A DNA stretch of 64,000 nucleotides from an uncultured Alphaproteobacteria bacterium (lineage in GTDB: Bacteria > Pseudomonadota > Alphaproteobacteria > SP197): assembly GCA_958295695.1 (NCBI GenBank), contig OY282363.1:434001-498000 (forward strand), given 5' to 3'. The notes beneath the pieces are model-generated. The model did no database searches, was not told where the DNA came from, and saw nothing but the letters and a program-made list of their open reading frames with translations. Below, piece after piece: positions 17,333-26,181 of this stretch (positions are counted from its first letter, which is position 1; every line of letters begins with the position of its first letter). The position numbers were made by a program, and so were the translations under genes.

Positions 17333-19911
17333 CGGTCGGCCACGATGCTGACGATCCTGTTCGGCACCACGATCGCCTTGCGCACGGTCCCGTCGCCGAT
17401 CGCGCGCCGGACGTTGTCGTCGGCCAGCGCGGCCCGCTCCAGGTCGTCGTTGGCCGCGTCGCGCGGCATGGCGAGGCGGGCGCGCAGCTTGCCGTTGACC
17501 TGGACGGCGACGGTGACGGTCTCCTCGACCGCCAGCGCCGGGTCGGCCTCGGGCCAGGGCGCGTCGGCCAGCAGGGAGTCGTGGCCCAGGGCCCGCCACA
17601 TCTCCTCGCCCAGATGGGGCGTCATCGGCCCGATCAGGACGATCAGGGCCTCGAGCGCCTCGCGGCGCGCCCAGAGGCCGTCGTCGCCGGCGGGCGCGGA
17701 CTCCGCGATGGCGTTGGCGAGCCCGTGGATGCGCGCCACCGCGCGGTTGAAGCGGAAGTCCTCGATGTCGCGGGTCACGCCGTCGATCGCCCGGTGGACG
17801 GCGCGGCGCAGGGCGTCCGCCTCCGCCCCGAAGGAGGCCGGCGCGGGCCGGCCCGGCGGCGGCAGGGCGTCGGCGGCGTCGAGCGTCAGCCGGGCGACGC
17901 GCCGCACGAAGCGGTGGGCGCCGGCGACGCCGGCGCCGGTCCATTCGAGGTCGCGGTCGGGCGGCGAATCCGACAGCATGAACCAGCGCGCCGTATCGGC
18001 CCCGAACTCCTCGATGATGCGCTCGGGATCGACCACGTTCTTCCTGGACTTCGACATCTTCTCCGAACGGCCGACCTCGACCTCCCGGCCGTCGGCGACG
18101 AGGCGGACGACGCCGTCGTCGCCGCGCTCGACCTCGTCGGGCCGGACGTACTCCCGGCGGCCGCCCTCCCGGATCGCGTAGGTCTCGTGGGTCACCATGC
18201 CCTGGGTGAACAGCCCGTCGAAGGGCTCGTCGAAGGCGAGATAGCCGCAGCGCCTGAGCGCGCGGGTGAAGAAGCGCGAATAGAGCAGGTGGAGCACGGC
18301 GTGCTCGACGCCGCCGATATAGCGGTCGACCGGCATCCAGTAGGCGACCGCCGCCCCGTCCATGGGCGCGCCGTCCCTGGGCGAGCAGAAGCGCAGGAAA
18401 TACCAGCTCGAATCGACGAAGGTGTCGAGCGTGTCGGTGTCGCGCAGGGCGTCGCGTCCGCAGGCGGGGCAGGCGACATGCTTCCACGTCGGGTGGCGGT
18501 CGAGCGGGTTGCCCGGCTCGCCGATCTCCACGTCGTCCGGCAGGCGCACCGGAAGGTCCTCGTCCGGCGCCGGTACGATTCCGCAGGCCCCGCAATGGAC
18601 GACGGGGATCGGACAGCCCCAGTAGCGCTGGCGCGACACGCCCCAGTCCCGCAGCCGGTGGTGCGTGGCGCGCTCGCCGAGGCCCATGGCCTCGATCCTG
18701 CGGGCGACCTCCTCCCTGGCCCGCTCGACCGTCATGCCGTCGAGGAAACCGGAGTTCCCGAGCAGCCCGTCGCCCTTGTAGGCCTCGTCCGCGATCTCGA
18801 AACCGGCGGCGTCCACCCCGTGGGGGACGACCACGGGCAGGATGTCGAGGCCGTACTCGCGGGCGAACTCCAGGTCGCGCTGGTCGTGGGCCGCGGAGCC
18901 GAAGACCGCGCCCGAGCCGTATTCCATGAGCACGAAGTTGGCGACGAACACCGGGAGCTCGCGGCCGTCGAAGGGGTGCAGCGCCCTGAGGCCGGTGTCG
19001 CGGCCCTTCTTCCCGGCCCGCTCGATGGCCGCCTCGCCGGTCCCCGTCCGGCCGCATTCGGCGATGAAGGCGGCCAGCGCCGGGTCCGACGCGGCCAGTT
19101 CGGCGCTCAGTGGATGCTCGGGCGAGAGCGCCATGAAGCTCGCGCCGAAGATCGTGTCGTGCCGCGTGGTGAAGACCTCGAGCCGGTCCGTCCGGCCCTT
19201 GAGCGCGAAGCGCATGCGCAGGCCCTCGGACCGGCCGATCCAGTTGGTCTGCATGGTCCGGACCTTGCCCGGCCAGCGCTCGAGCCCGGCCAGCGCGTCG
19301 TCGAGCTCGTCGGCGAAGGCCGTGATCCGGAAGACCCACTGGTCGAGCCGGCGCTTCTCGACCGGCGCGCCCGACCGCCAGCCCCGGCCGTCGATCACCT
19401 GCTCGTTCGCCAGCACGGTCCGGTCCACCGGGTCCCAGTTGACCCAGGCCTCGCGGCGGTCGACCAGGCCCGCCCTCATGAAGTCCAGGAAGAGCTTCTG
19501 CTGGTGGCGGTAGTAGTCGGGGTGGCAGGACGCGATCTCGCGCGACCAGTCGAGCGACAGCCCCATCGACCGGAGCTGGCGGCGCATCGTCCGGATGTTC
19601 GCGTAGGTCCAGTCGCGCGGGTGCACGCCCTCCTCCATGGCGGCGTTCTCGGCCGGCAGGCCGAAGGCGTCCCAGCCCATGGGATGCAGCACGTTGAAGC
19701 CCCGCGCCCTCTTGTAGCGCGCCACGAGGTCGCCCATGGCGTAGTTGCGCACGTGCCCCATGTGGATGCGGCCGCTGGGATAGGGGAACATCTCCAGCAC
19801 GTAGGCCTTCGGCCGGCCGTCTTCCGCCCCGGCGCGGAACACGCCGCGCTCGTCCCACACCCCGCGCCAGCGGGGCTCGGCCTCGCGGAAGTCGTAGGGT
19901 TTGCGCGCCAT
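17329..19911 (-). CDS. leuS: Leucyl-tRNA synthetase
   Basis: Class I synthetase charging tRNA-Leu. The 860 residues carry the HIGH-type motif [14 protein letters not shown] near residue 45, the CP1 editing domain ([20 protein letters not shown]), a zinc-type insertion with CGACG and CPACG, and KMSKS in [16 protein letters not shown] at 19911 is used because the family begins RKPYDF; an ATG 18 bases upstream would add six residues. In related genomes the DUF3576 lipoprotein gene lies directly upstream; here they are separated by the island at 19.9-21.2 kb. Confidence 0.96.
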   Translation of the reverse strand: MARKPYDFREAEPRWRGVWDERGVFRAGAEDGRPKAYVLEMFPYPSGRIHMGHVRNYAMGDLVARYKRARGFNVLHPMGWDAFGLPAENAAMEEGVHPRDWTYANIRTMRRQLRSMGLSLDWSREIASCHPDYYRHQQKLFLDFMRAGLVDRREAWVNWDPVDRTVLANEQVIDGRGWRSGAPVEKRRLDQWVFRITAFADELDDALAGLERWPGKVRTMQTNWIGRSEGLRMRFALKGRTDRLEVFTTRHDTIFGASFMALSPEHPLSAELAASDPALAAFIAECGRTGTGEAAIERAGKKGRDTGLRALHPFDGRELPVFVANFVLMEYGSGAVFGSAAHDQRDLEFAREYGLDILPVVVPHGVDAAGFEIADEAYKGDGLLGNSGFLDGMTVERAREEVARRIEAMGLGERATHHRLRDWGVSRQRYWGCPIPVVHCGACGIVPAPDEDLPVRLPDDVEIGEPGNPLDRHPTWKHVACPACGRDALRDTDTLDTFVDSSWYFLRFCSPRDGAPMDGAAVAYWMPVDRYIGGVEHAVLHLLYSRFFTRALRRCGYLAFDEPFDGLFTQGMVTHETYAIREGGRREYVRPDEVERGDDGVVRLVADGREVEVGRSEKMSKSRKNVVDPERIIEEFGADTARWFMLSDSPPDRDLEWTGAGVAGAHRFVRRVARLTLDAADALPPPGRPAPASFGAEADALRRAVHRAIDGVTRDIEDFRFNRAVARIHGLANAIAESAPAGDDGLWARREALEALIVLIGPMTPHLGEEMWRALGHDSLLADAPWPEADPALAVEETVTVAVQVNGKLRARLAMPRDAANDDLERAALADDNVRRAIGDGTVRKAIVVPNRIVSIVADR

Positions 19912-20238
19912 GGCTCGGATCCGCCGCACCGGGAACGCGGGCAGGCTAGCGCAAGGCCGCCGCCGAATCCATGGGCGGCCGGGGCTCGGTAGCGTATCGG
20001 TTCGACATCGGCCGGGTCATTCGCGCATCCGTCGAAGGGCGAGCCGGGCCGCGGCGCGACCGCCCCCGCTCGGGGCGGCGAGCTGGGCTCGCGATGAACG
20101 TTACTTGCAATCGGCTCTCGAAGGGGCGACATTCTCCGGGTGGGCGATTGGGACATCGTCCACCCGGAGCACGGGAGAACACGGACATGGCCACGCACAT
20201 GGACGACGCGGCCGACCCTGGGCGCGCCTGGAGGCCCC

Positions 20239-20425
20239 ATGGGCGGGCGCCGCCCCGCCGATGCGGTGGGCCGAGCCGTGGCGGTCGCCAGGATCGCTAC
20301 CGGAGAAACCGGGGAGACAACCTGTAAGCAGCCCGCGAAGGCGCGGTCCGGCAAGGCCGGCGCCCGCGCCGGAACGCCGGAGTGAGATCGCGCGACGGGC
20401 CGCCGCAGCGAGATGGAGTCGATAG
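20239..20425 (+). pseudogene. Small basic 'RPADA..RIATGE..ARW' family protein, frameshifted
   Basis: Reads [25 protein letters not shown] then KAGARAG, and after a single-base shift PERRSEIARRAAAARWSR ending at TAG 20423-20425. I know short proteins with exactly this pattern (RPADA-N-A, RIATGE, then a GGKAR-PERR-IA-KAA-ARW tail), sometimes labelled histone H1-like. The first frame stops at TGA near 20383, so the intact product is not made. GGAGG lies four bases before ATG 20239. It directly precedes two unknown small genes. The remaining gap 19912-20238 shows no gene I can support. Confidence 0.6.
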
Positions 20426-20427
20426 CT

Positions 20428-20727
20428 ATGCAGATGGTGAACGTTCTCTACAAGTATGTGGATGGCGCTCACTTCTTCGTCTCCGATGACGACAAGACGC
20501 TGGGTCTGTGTGTGGCGCACAAGGACCCGATCAAAGCGTACGAGGCGGTGGGCGCCACGCTCACGGTCTTGTTCAGGGAGAACCACGGTGAGGAAGCCAT
20601 CTTCATCCCGGGGCTGTCGGTTCACGCATTCCTGAAATGGTTTGCGGACCGCAGCGAGGAAGCATTAGGGAAGCTGGTCCCGACGACGGCCGGAGGTCTT
20701 TCTTGGTCGAGAAACGAGGCCGCCTGA
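20428..20727 (+). CDS. Hypothetical protein, 99 aa
   Basis: I do not recognise this protein. It is a compact, globular-looking sequence with AHFFVSDDDKTLGL, KAYEAVGATLTVLF, IPGLSVHAFLKWF and no signal peptide or membrane helix. A start at ATG 20428 follows the stop of the frameshifted basic protein by two bases; ATG 20413 is the alternative. The next gene overlaps it at TGATG. Codons are visibly less G/C-ending than in leuS or the porin, suggesting foreign origin. Confidence 0.6.
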   Translation: MQMVNVLYKYVDGAHFFVSDDDKTLGLCVAHKDPIKAYEAVGATLTVLFRENHGEEAIFIPGLSVHAFLKWFADRSEEALGKLVPTTAGGLSWSRNEAA

Positions 20728-20972
20728 TGGCCGTGTGTGCGGTCGGCACGGTTGTCGCGAAGATCGTTTCCCAAGGTTGCGGACGCAGGGAGGACTTGGA
20801 TGACGAGTTCTCCCTGTTCTTCTCGTTCGCATATCGGGGTCGAGAGTGGATGTTCTCCATCCCCCAACCTCTGGAAGAGGGGGGCTACACCATTCACCAA
20901 CTGGAGGCGATTGAGATGCAGTTGGCCCGACTCGGGCTTGACCTATTGCCTTTGGACCCATACCTGCACTAA
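20727..20972 (+). CDS. Hypothetical protein, 81 aa
   Basis: Unrecognised small protein starting MAVCAVGTVVAKIV, with DEFSLFFSFAYRGREWMFSIP in the middle and TIHQLEAIEMQLARLG near the end. Its ATG overlaps the previous stop as TGATG, so the pair is translationally coupled and probably forms a functional unit. No signal peptide or transmembrane segment. Codon use is atypical for the chromosome, as in its partner. Confidence 0.58.
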   Translation: MAVCAVGTVVAKIVSQGCGRREDLDDEFSLFFSFAYRGREWMFSIPQPLEEGGYTIHQLEAIEMQLARLGLDLLPLDPYLH

Positions 20973-21041
20973 CTGAATTTTTGCTCGATAACGGGCGATT
21001 TCGTCCCTGTATCGGGGACATGAACAAACTCCCGGTCGCTC

Positions 21042-21182
21042 CACTTCGCTCGCCACGACTTCCGCCGGGCGCGCAAGAGCCCGCGCGCGTCCCCCGCGAT
21101 GGCCACCGGCGTGACCGACACCCTGCGGGACGTGGAATGGATCGTCGGCCCGGTCGCCGCGCGGGCTCCGGAGCCGGGAACG
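21042..21182 (+). pseudogene. Transposase C-terminal remnant (IS1-like)
   Basis: In frame from 21042 the DNA encodes HFARHDFRRARKSPRASPAM followed by ATGVTDTLRDVEWIVGPV. This matches the usual end of IS1-type transposases (F-RxHKTLR-TPAMAAGVTD-LW-ME-IV-L). Only the last 45 or so residues remain. It forms the right border of the small-gene island between leuS and the DUF3576 gene. Bases 20973-21041 and 21183-21230 contain nothing else recognisable. Confidence 0.6.
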
Positions 21183-21230
21183 CGCCATGCGCCCCGAAGT
21201 CGCGGCGAGGCCGCGCATCGAAGGGGGCGG

Positions 21231-21773
21231 CTACTGCCCCAGTTGCGCGATGCGCATCTGCCGCGCGCGGGTCAGGACGGCGTTCTCGAGCGCGAGGGTC
21301 GTCTCCGGATCGACCGCCGCCTCGTACCAGGCGCCGTCCTCCGCGCGCTCCTGGCGGTTCAGCGCGACGCGCAGCACGTCCGACCTGAGACGGGTGTCGA
21401 GGATGTAGACCGTGACCTTGAAGCGCTCGCCGCGCGTGTCCGGAGGGGCGTACCAGTCGTAGACGACCACCCCGCCCAGCGGGTCGGCCGAGAGCAGCGG
21501 CAGGAACGCGAAGGTGTCGAGCGAGGCGCGCCACAGGAAGGCGTTGACGCCCAGGCCGCCGCCCGCGCCGTCCTCGCGCGTCGAGTCGAACAGCGCGTTG
21601 ACCCCGCCCTTGCCGAACACCGTCTGCCGGTCGGGATCGTCGATGTCCCGCTCGAAGCGGCCCTCGGGCGTCCGGGTCGTGTCCTCGACGCCCTCGTAGG
21701 AGACCTGCCCCCCGCAGGCCGGAAGGAGCAGGGCGCAGGCCAGGACGAGCGCCGCGGGAAGGCGCGCCGTCAT
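21231..21773 (-). CDS. DUF3576 domain lipoprotein
   Basis: Predicted periplasmic or outer-membrane lipoprotein, 180 residues, with signal peptide and lipobox LLPACGG (Cys near residue 20). The DUF3576 core is visible: FGKGGVNALFDS, GLGVNAFLWRASLDTFAFLPL, ADPLGGVVVYDWY and the C-terminal TRARQMRIAQL. In alphaproteobacteria it usually sits next to leuS and is of unknown function in the envelope. Here it follows the membrane coiled-coil gene with an ATGA overlap. Confidence 0.85.
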   Translation of the reverse strand: MTARLPAALVLACALLLPACGGQVSYEGVEDTTRTPEGRFERDIDDPDRQTVFGKGGVNALFDSTREDGAGGGLGVNAFLWRASLDTFAFLPLLSADPLGGVVVYDWYAPPDTRGERFKVTVYILDTRLRSDVLRVALNRQERAEDGAWYEAAVDPETTLALENAVLTRARQMRIAQLGQ

Positions 21774-22159
21774 CGGGCGGCCCCCGGCGCGGCGCGCTCG
21801 ATCAACGCTCTGAACGCCTCGCGGCTCTCCCCGCGGCTCTCCTCGTGGCTGGCGATCGTCTCCCTGAGAGCCTCGCGGCTTTCCCCTTGGTCTTCGATCA
21901 ACGCTTCCAGCGCCCGGCGCTGACCGGCGAGCGCGGCCATGGCTTCCTCGTGGCGCTCCCGCGAGGCGGCCATGGCTTCCTCGTGGCGCTGGTCCTGTTC
22001 GCGGGCGCGGGTCCGGCCCATGCGCCGCATCGCGCGGATACCGTACCAGACGACGGCGATCTGGCCGGCGCCGATGGCGAGCGCGGCGGCGACCTGCGCG
22101 ATGGCGACCCAAAGGGCGGCGTCGCGGGCGGCGAGGGTGGCGGTTTCGAACTCTGTCAT
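21770..22159 (-). CDS. Hypothetical membrane-anchored coiled-coil protein
   Basis: A 129-residue protein with one transmembrane helix (about residues 15-38, LWVAIAQVAAALAIGAGQIA) followed by a highly charged coiled coil made of short repeats such as HEEAMAASRER/HEEAMAALAG and SREALRETIASHEESRGE. GGAG lies nine bases before ATG 22159. It overlaps the DUF3576 start, so both envelope proteins are co-translated. No enzymatic motif is seen and I know no specific family. Confidence 0.65.
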   Translation of the reverse strand: MTEFETATLAARDAALWVAIAQVAAALAIGAGQIAVVWYGIRAMRRMGRTRAREQDQRHEEAMAASRERHEEAMAALAGQRRALEALIEDQGESREALRETIASHEESRGESREAFRALIERAAPGAAR

Positions 22160-22306
22160 GCGGGGGCTCCCGTGCAACGGTCCGCGGATCGGCCCCGCGG
22201 CCGGGCCCGGCCGGCTTCCATGCCGCCGACGGTCGTATAGCCGGCAAGACGCCGGACGGCAAGCCGGCCGCGCGGCGTGTCCCGGTCCGGAGCCTCCCGC
22301 AAGCGG

Positions 22307-22440
22307 CGTCCCTCGATACGGTCCTTCGGACCGCCTCGGGACGAGGGACGTTGTCGAGGGGAGTTGCGCGCTCCGCCCCCACCCAAAAACCCCTCATCCC
22401 GAGGCGCCGCCGAAGGCGGCGTACCGAAGGATCGAAGGGG
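22307..22440. repeat. Intergenic palindromic repeat elements (two units)
   Basis: Contains the dispersed motif CGTCCCTCGATACGGTCC with hairpin CGGTCCTTCGGACCG, then CCCTCATCCCGAGGC with hairpin GCCGCCGAAGGCGGC and CGAAGGATCGAAGGG. It relates to the tandem array at 15.4-15.7 kb and lies between two divergent genes, upstream of the porin. Confidence 0.75.
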
Positions 22441-22566
22441 GATGTGGCGAAAATGTCACGGAGTGTGGGTATTTTGCCCAGGGCGGGCCCGGAGCGGTTG
22501 CATCTTCCCCGTCGCGCCGGTCCAATGGCCTCCGTTTTCAAAACTCAATCTCCAGGGGGAATCCCG

Positions 22567-23598
22567 ATGAAGAAAGCACTCCTCGGCACCACGGCGCTGG
22601 TGGCGGCGGGTCTGGTCGCGCAGAACGCGCAGGCGGCCGATCCGATCTCGCTCAGCGTCGGGGGCTACCAGAACTGGGGCGTCTACTTTGCCAGCTACGA
22701 CAACGACGACGGCATCGACGACAACGGCATCCGGAACGAGGGCGAGATCCACTTCAAGGGCAAGACCGTTCTCGACAACGGCCTCGAGGTCGGCGTCCGC
22801 TTCGAGCTCGAGGGCGAGGAGGAGGACGGCGACCAGATGGACGAGACCTACGTCTGGGTCGAGGGTTCGTTCGGCACGTTTCGCATCGGCAACGACGATC
22901 CGGCGGCCACCCAGATGGCGACCGCGGCGCCCTATGCGTCCTACATCTGGGGCCTGAACTCGCCCTCGTTCTCGATCGGCTCCAGCGCCGGCGTCAGCAC
23001 CATGTGGCCGTCGACCTTCGCCGGCGTCGAGGTCGGCGATTCGGCGTCCGTGATGTACTTCACGCCGGTGTTCAACGGCTTCCAGTTCGGCCTCTCCTAC
23101 GCGCCCGAGGCGGGAATGGAGCGGCGTTCCGAGAACTCCTACGTGCCGGCGGAGCCGGAAGGCAACGACGCGTGGTCGATCGCCGGCCGCTACGACGGCG
23201 AGCTCTCGGGCGTCGGCGTCACCCTCGCCGCGGGCTACGTGGCCTGGGACAAGGAAGCGCCCGATACTTCCTGGACGGACTGGGATGTCGGTCTGGTCCT
23301 GTCGTTCGACAACATCTCCGTCGGCGGCTCCTACGCCGTGCGCGACGACGACACGAACAACGACGTGACCCGCTACGACCTCGGCGTCCGCTACGGCGAG
23401 GGGCCCTGGGCGATCAGCCTCGCCACGGGCAATGTCGAGGACGACGCCGGCTCGGTGGACCACAACTTCCACCGCCTGACCGGGACGTACAGCCTCGGCG
23501 CGGGGGTCACCCTGGTCGGCGCCCTTGGCATGAACCGCCCGGAAGCGGACAACTCCGACTCCGAGTTCCTCGGCACGGCGATCGCGGTCAGCTTCTGA
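22567..23598 (+). CDS. Outer-membrane porin (general, Gram-negative type)
   Basis: Diffusion channel of 343 residues. A typical Sec signal peptide (MKKALLGTTALVAAGLVAQN) ends at AQA before ADPISLSVGG. The mature part alternates strands typical of alphaproteobacterial porins: GEIHFKGKTVLDNGLEVGVRFELEG, an acidic loop, WVEGSFGTFRIGN (the constriction-loop neighbourhood) and the closing strand GTAIAVSF with terminal Phe needed for BAM assembly. AGGGGGA lies before ATG 22567. Monocistronic, with its own terminator at 23623. Very acidic loops suggest a marine or saline habitat (inference). Confidence 0.88.
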   Translation: MKKALLGTTALVAAGLVAQNAQAADPISLSVGGYQNWGVYFASYDNDDGIDDNGIRNEGEIHFKGKTVLDNGLEVGVRFELEGEEEDGDQMDETYVWVEGSFGTFRIGNDDPAATQMATAAPYASYIWGLNSPSFSIGSSAGVSTMWPSTFAGVEVGDSASVMYFTPVFNGFQFGLSYAPEAGMERRSENSYVPAEPEGNDAWSIAGRYDGELSGVGVTLAAGYVAWDKEAPDTSWTDWDVGLVLSFDNISVGGSYAVRDDDTNNDVTRYDLGVRYGEGPWAISLATGNVEDDAGSVDHNFHRLTGTYSLGAGVTLVGALGMNRPEADNSDSEFLGTAIAVSF

Positions 23599-23622
23599 CC
23601 GCGCGCGTCCGTTCGCGTTTTC

Positions 23623-23652
23623 AAGGGGCGGCCCCTGGGCCGCCCCTTTTTC
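23623..23652 (+). terminator. Rho-independent terminator of the porin gene
   Basis: Perfect stem GGGGCGGCC/GGCCGCCCC (arms 23625-23633 and 23638-23646) extended by AA/TT, followed by TTTTTCTTC. It lies 25 bases after the porin stop. It is the only textbook intrinsic terminator I see in the window. Confidence 0.92.
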
Positions 23653-23670
23653 TTCGGGAATCCGGGAAAC

Positions 23671-23808
23671 GACGCCCCCTTCGACACGCGCCCCCGCGGG
23701 GGCCGCGCCTCGGGGCGAGAGAGGGGCCGGGCGGGGACAGGGCGCACATTCCCTCGACAAATCCCCTCATCCCGAGCAGGTCCCGCGGGGACCGTATCGA
23801 GGGACGCT
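23671..23808. repeat. Intergenic palindromic repeat elements
   Basis: Another member of the repeat family: GCCCCCTTCGACACGCG with hairpin CCCCCGCGGGGG, then CCCTCATCCCGAGCAGG with hairpin GGTCCCGCGGGGACC and CGTATCGAGGGACG. It fills the gap between the porin terminator and the DUF1640 gene. Confidence 0.75.
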
Positions 23809-23863
23809 CGCTTCCCGGCGGGGCGCTTGCCCGGACCCATGCGCCGTGCCATGGTCCCGCCCC

Positions 23864-24379
23864 ATGAGCGCGCTCGCCTACGACACCCACAAGGCCGTGA
23901 AGTCCCTCGTCGGAGCCGGGTTCGACGAGAACCGGGCGGAGGCCGTGGTCGCCACCGTCGGCGAGGCCATGACCGGGAACGTTGCCACCAAGGCCGACAT
24001 CGCCGGGCTGGACGCCGGGGTCGCGGCCTTGCGGGCCGACGTGGAACCGCTGAAGGGCGACACGGCCGCCCTGAGGCTGGACGTGGAGACGCTCAAGGGC
24101 GACACGGCCGCCCTGAGGCTGGACGTGGAAGCGTTGAAGGGCGACACGGCCGCCCTGAGGCTGGACGTGGAGACGCTGAAGGGCGACACGGCCGCCCTGA
24201 AGGTGGGCATGGCGGAACTGAAGGCGGACATGGAAACGCTCAAGGGCGACGGGGCCGCGCTGAAGGTGGGCATGGCGGAACTGAAGGCCGACCTCTACCG
24301 CCTCGTCCTGATCTCGTCGGTCGCGATCGTCGGCTTCACCGTCGGACTGACCGTCGCTCTGATCAAGCTCGTCCTGTAG
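23864..24379 (+). CDS. DUF1640/CCDC90-like coiled-coil membrane protein with expanded repeats
   Basis: A 171-residue protein starting ALAYDTHKAVKSLVGAGFDE, the DUF1640 (CCDC90) N-terminus, then a long coiled coil and a C-terminal membrane helix (about residues 146-169, VLISSVAIVGFTVGLTVALI). The coil is built from near-identical 14-residue units LKGDTAALRLDVET, clearly expanded compared with the usual 100-120 residue family size. The predicted topology is a C-terminally anchored rod. Related bacterial proteins often occur near phage or toxin modules; no partner is seen here. The start at 23864 follows the family. Confidence 0.78.
   Translation: MSALAYDTHKAVKSLVGAGFDENRAEAVVATVGEAMTGNVATKADIAGLDAGVAALRADVEPLKGDTAALRLDVETLKGDTAALRLDVEALKGDTAALRLDVETLKGDTAALKVGMAELKADMETLKGDGAALKVGMAELKADLYRLVLISSVAIVGFTVGLTVALIKLVL
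24038..24289 (+). repeat. 42-bp in-frame tandem repeats
   Basis: Units of 42 bases begin at 24038, 24080, 24122 and 24164, nearly identical in DNA, then a 21-base spacer, a fifth unit at 24227 and a copy of the spacer at 24269. Because the period is a multiple of three and of two heptads, copy-number change keeps the frame and coil register. Confidence 0.9.
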
Positions 24380-24458
24380 CCGCCCGCGCCGGCGCTCTTG
24401 TCCGGGCCGGCGCGGTCGTGTAGGACCCTCCGCGCCGTCGGCGGCGAGACGGGGGATC

Positions 24459-25298
24459 ATGGGCGACATCGTCTGGCTCGCGAGCTATCCGAAATCGGGC
24501 AACACCTGGATGCGGGCGTTCATCCACAACCTGTTCCGCGACGACCGCGAGCCGATGGACATCAACCGCATGCGCGGCACCCTGTCCCAGGGCGAGAGCC
24601 TCATCATGTGGTTCGCCATGCTGGACCGCAGGCCGGTCGGGCAGTGGACGGCCGAGGACGTGTCGCGCCTGAGGCCCCGGGTGCACGAGACGATCGCCCG
24701 GGGCCAGAAGGGCTCGGCCTTCTGCAAGACCCACAACGCGCTCATGACCGTCCGCGGCCACCCCACGGTCAACATGGCGGTCAGCTCCGGCGCCATCTAC
24801 ATCGTGCGCAACCCGCTGGACGTGACGCTCAGCTTCGCCGACTTCATGGGCGTCGCGGTCGACGGGGCGATCGACCTGATGGCGACGGAGTATCTGGAAA
24901 GCGACTTCGACGACAGGAACGTGCCGAACATCCTGGGGAGCTGGTCCCAGCACGTCGCGAGCTGGACCGCCACCGGGAACCGGCGCGTCCATGTCGTGCG
25001 CTACGAGGACATGCTGGCGCGGCCGGCGAGGACCTTCGGCGCCGTCGCCCGCTTCCTGGAGCTGAAGCCCCCGCGGGCCCGGCTGGACCGCGCCGTCCGC
25101 AACGCCTCGTTCAGGGTGCTGGCCGCGCAGGAGCGCAAGCGCGGTTTCTCCGAGCGTTCCGGGAACCAGGAGCGGTTCTTCCGCAAGGGCGTCGCGGGCG
25201 AGTGGAAGACGGGCCTGACGGCGGAGCAGACGGCGCGCGTCGTCGAGGCCCACCGCGAGCAGATGGCGCGCTTCGGCTATCTGCCGCCCGGCCTGTAG
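24459..25298 (+). CDS. Sulfotransferase domain protein (copy 1)
   Basis: PAPS-dependent sulfotransferase, 279 residues, cytosolic. The 5'-phosphosulfate loop YPKSGNTW is at residues 9-16 and the 3'-phosphate motif reads YIVRNPLDVTLSFADFMG in mid-protein, both canonical. A further conserved GSWSQHVASW and the C-terminal RFFRKGVAGEWK (RKGxxGDWK-type) complete the family pattern. The acceptor is unknown; small molecules or surface glycans are options. It is followed 10 bases later by a paralogue with matching motifs. Confidence 0.87.
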   Translation: MGDIVWLASYPKSGNTWMRAFIHNLFRDDREPMDINRMRGTLSQGESLIMWFAMLDRRPVGQWTAEDVSRLRPRVHETIARGQKGSAFCKTHNALMTVRGHPTVNMAVSSGAIYIVRNPLDVTLSFADFMGVAVDGAIDLMATEYLESDFDDRNVPNILGSWSQHVASWTATGNRRVHVVRYEDMLARPARTFGAVARFLELKPPRARLDRAVRNASFRVLAAQERKRGFSERSGNQERFFRKGVAGEWKTGLTAEQTARVVEAHREQMARFGYLPPGL

Positions 25299-25308
25299 GG
25301 CCCGCGCG

Positions 25309-26181
25309 GTGGGCCGGATCGTCTGGATCGCGAGCTATCCGAAGTCGGGCAACACCTGGGTGCGCGCCTTCCTGCACGCCCTGCTCGCCCCCGGCCCCTT
25401 CGACCTCGGCCGGATGGCCGAGACCGCGGCGAACGAGGCCGCGGCGGACCGTTTCACGGCGATCGAGGCGCGCCCCTGGGCGGCCTGGACGGCCGAGGAC
25501 GTGGCCCGGGTCCGGCCGCTGGCGCAGGCGGCGCTCGCGCGCGGCCGGACCCGCGACGTCCTGTGCAAGACCCATCTCGCCGCGATGCGCCACCGCGGCC
25601 GGCCGACGATCAACCTCGAGGTCACGCGCCGGGCCGTCTACATCGTCAGGAACCCGCTCGATGTCGCCGTGAGCTACGCCGACCACCAGGGCCTGCCGCT
25701 CGACCGCGCGATCGGCCTCCTGAACCTCGACGGGCACGTCAGCCCGGCGACGGCGGCCCACGCGCACGAGCCCATGGGGAGCTGGTCGCAGCATGTCGCG
25801 AGCTGGACCGGCAAGCCGGGCCCGGCGCTCCATGTGCTGCGCTACGAGGACCTCCACGACGACCCGCGGGCGGCCTTCTCGGGCTTGGCCGCGTTCCTGC
25901 GCCTGCCCGCGGCGGCGGACCGGATCCGGCGCGCGGCCGAGACCGTGTCGTTCGAGGCGCTCGCCCGGCAAGAGGCCCGGACGGGCTTCGCCGAGCGTTC
26001 GCCGGCCCAGGCGCGCTTCTTCCGCCGCGGCCGGGCCGGCGCCTGGCGCGACGTGCTGACGGCCGGCCAGGCGGCCCGCGTCGTCGAGGCCCACCGGGAC
26101 CAGATGGCGCGGTTCGGCTATCTGCCCGCCGCGGGCGCGGAGCCGGCCCCGCCGCCCGCCGCCGCGGCCGTCCAGCCATGA
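25309..26181 (+). CDS. Sulfotransferase domain protein (copy 2)
   Basis: Paralogue of the upstream gene, 290 residues, GTG start. It has YPKSGNTWVRAF at residues 9-20, YIVRNPLDVAVSYADHQG for the 3'-phosphate and RFFRRGRAGAWR near the end, and shares GSWSQHVASW. The C-terminus has a Pro/Ala-rich extension. Its stop overlaps the YggS gene (ATGA). Tandem duplication followed by divergence is likely, perhaps giving two acceptor specificities. Confidence 0.85.
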   Translation: MGRIVWIASYPKSGNTWVRAFLHALLAPGPFDLGRMAETAANEAAADRFTAIEARPWAAWTAEDVARVRPLAQAALARGRTRDVLCKTHLAAMRHRGRPTINLEVTRRAVYIVRNPLDVAVSYADHQGLPLDRAIGLLNLDGHVSPATAAHAHEPMGSWSQHVASWTGKPGPALHVLRYEDLHDDPRAAFSGLAAFLRLPAAADRIRRAAETVSFEALARQEARTGFAERSPAQARFFRRGRAGAWRDVLTAGQAARVVEAHRDQMARFGYLPAAGAEPAPPPAAAAVQP

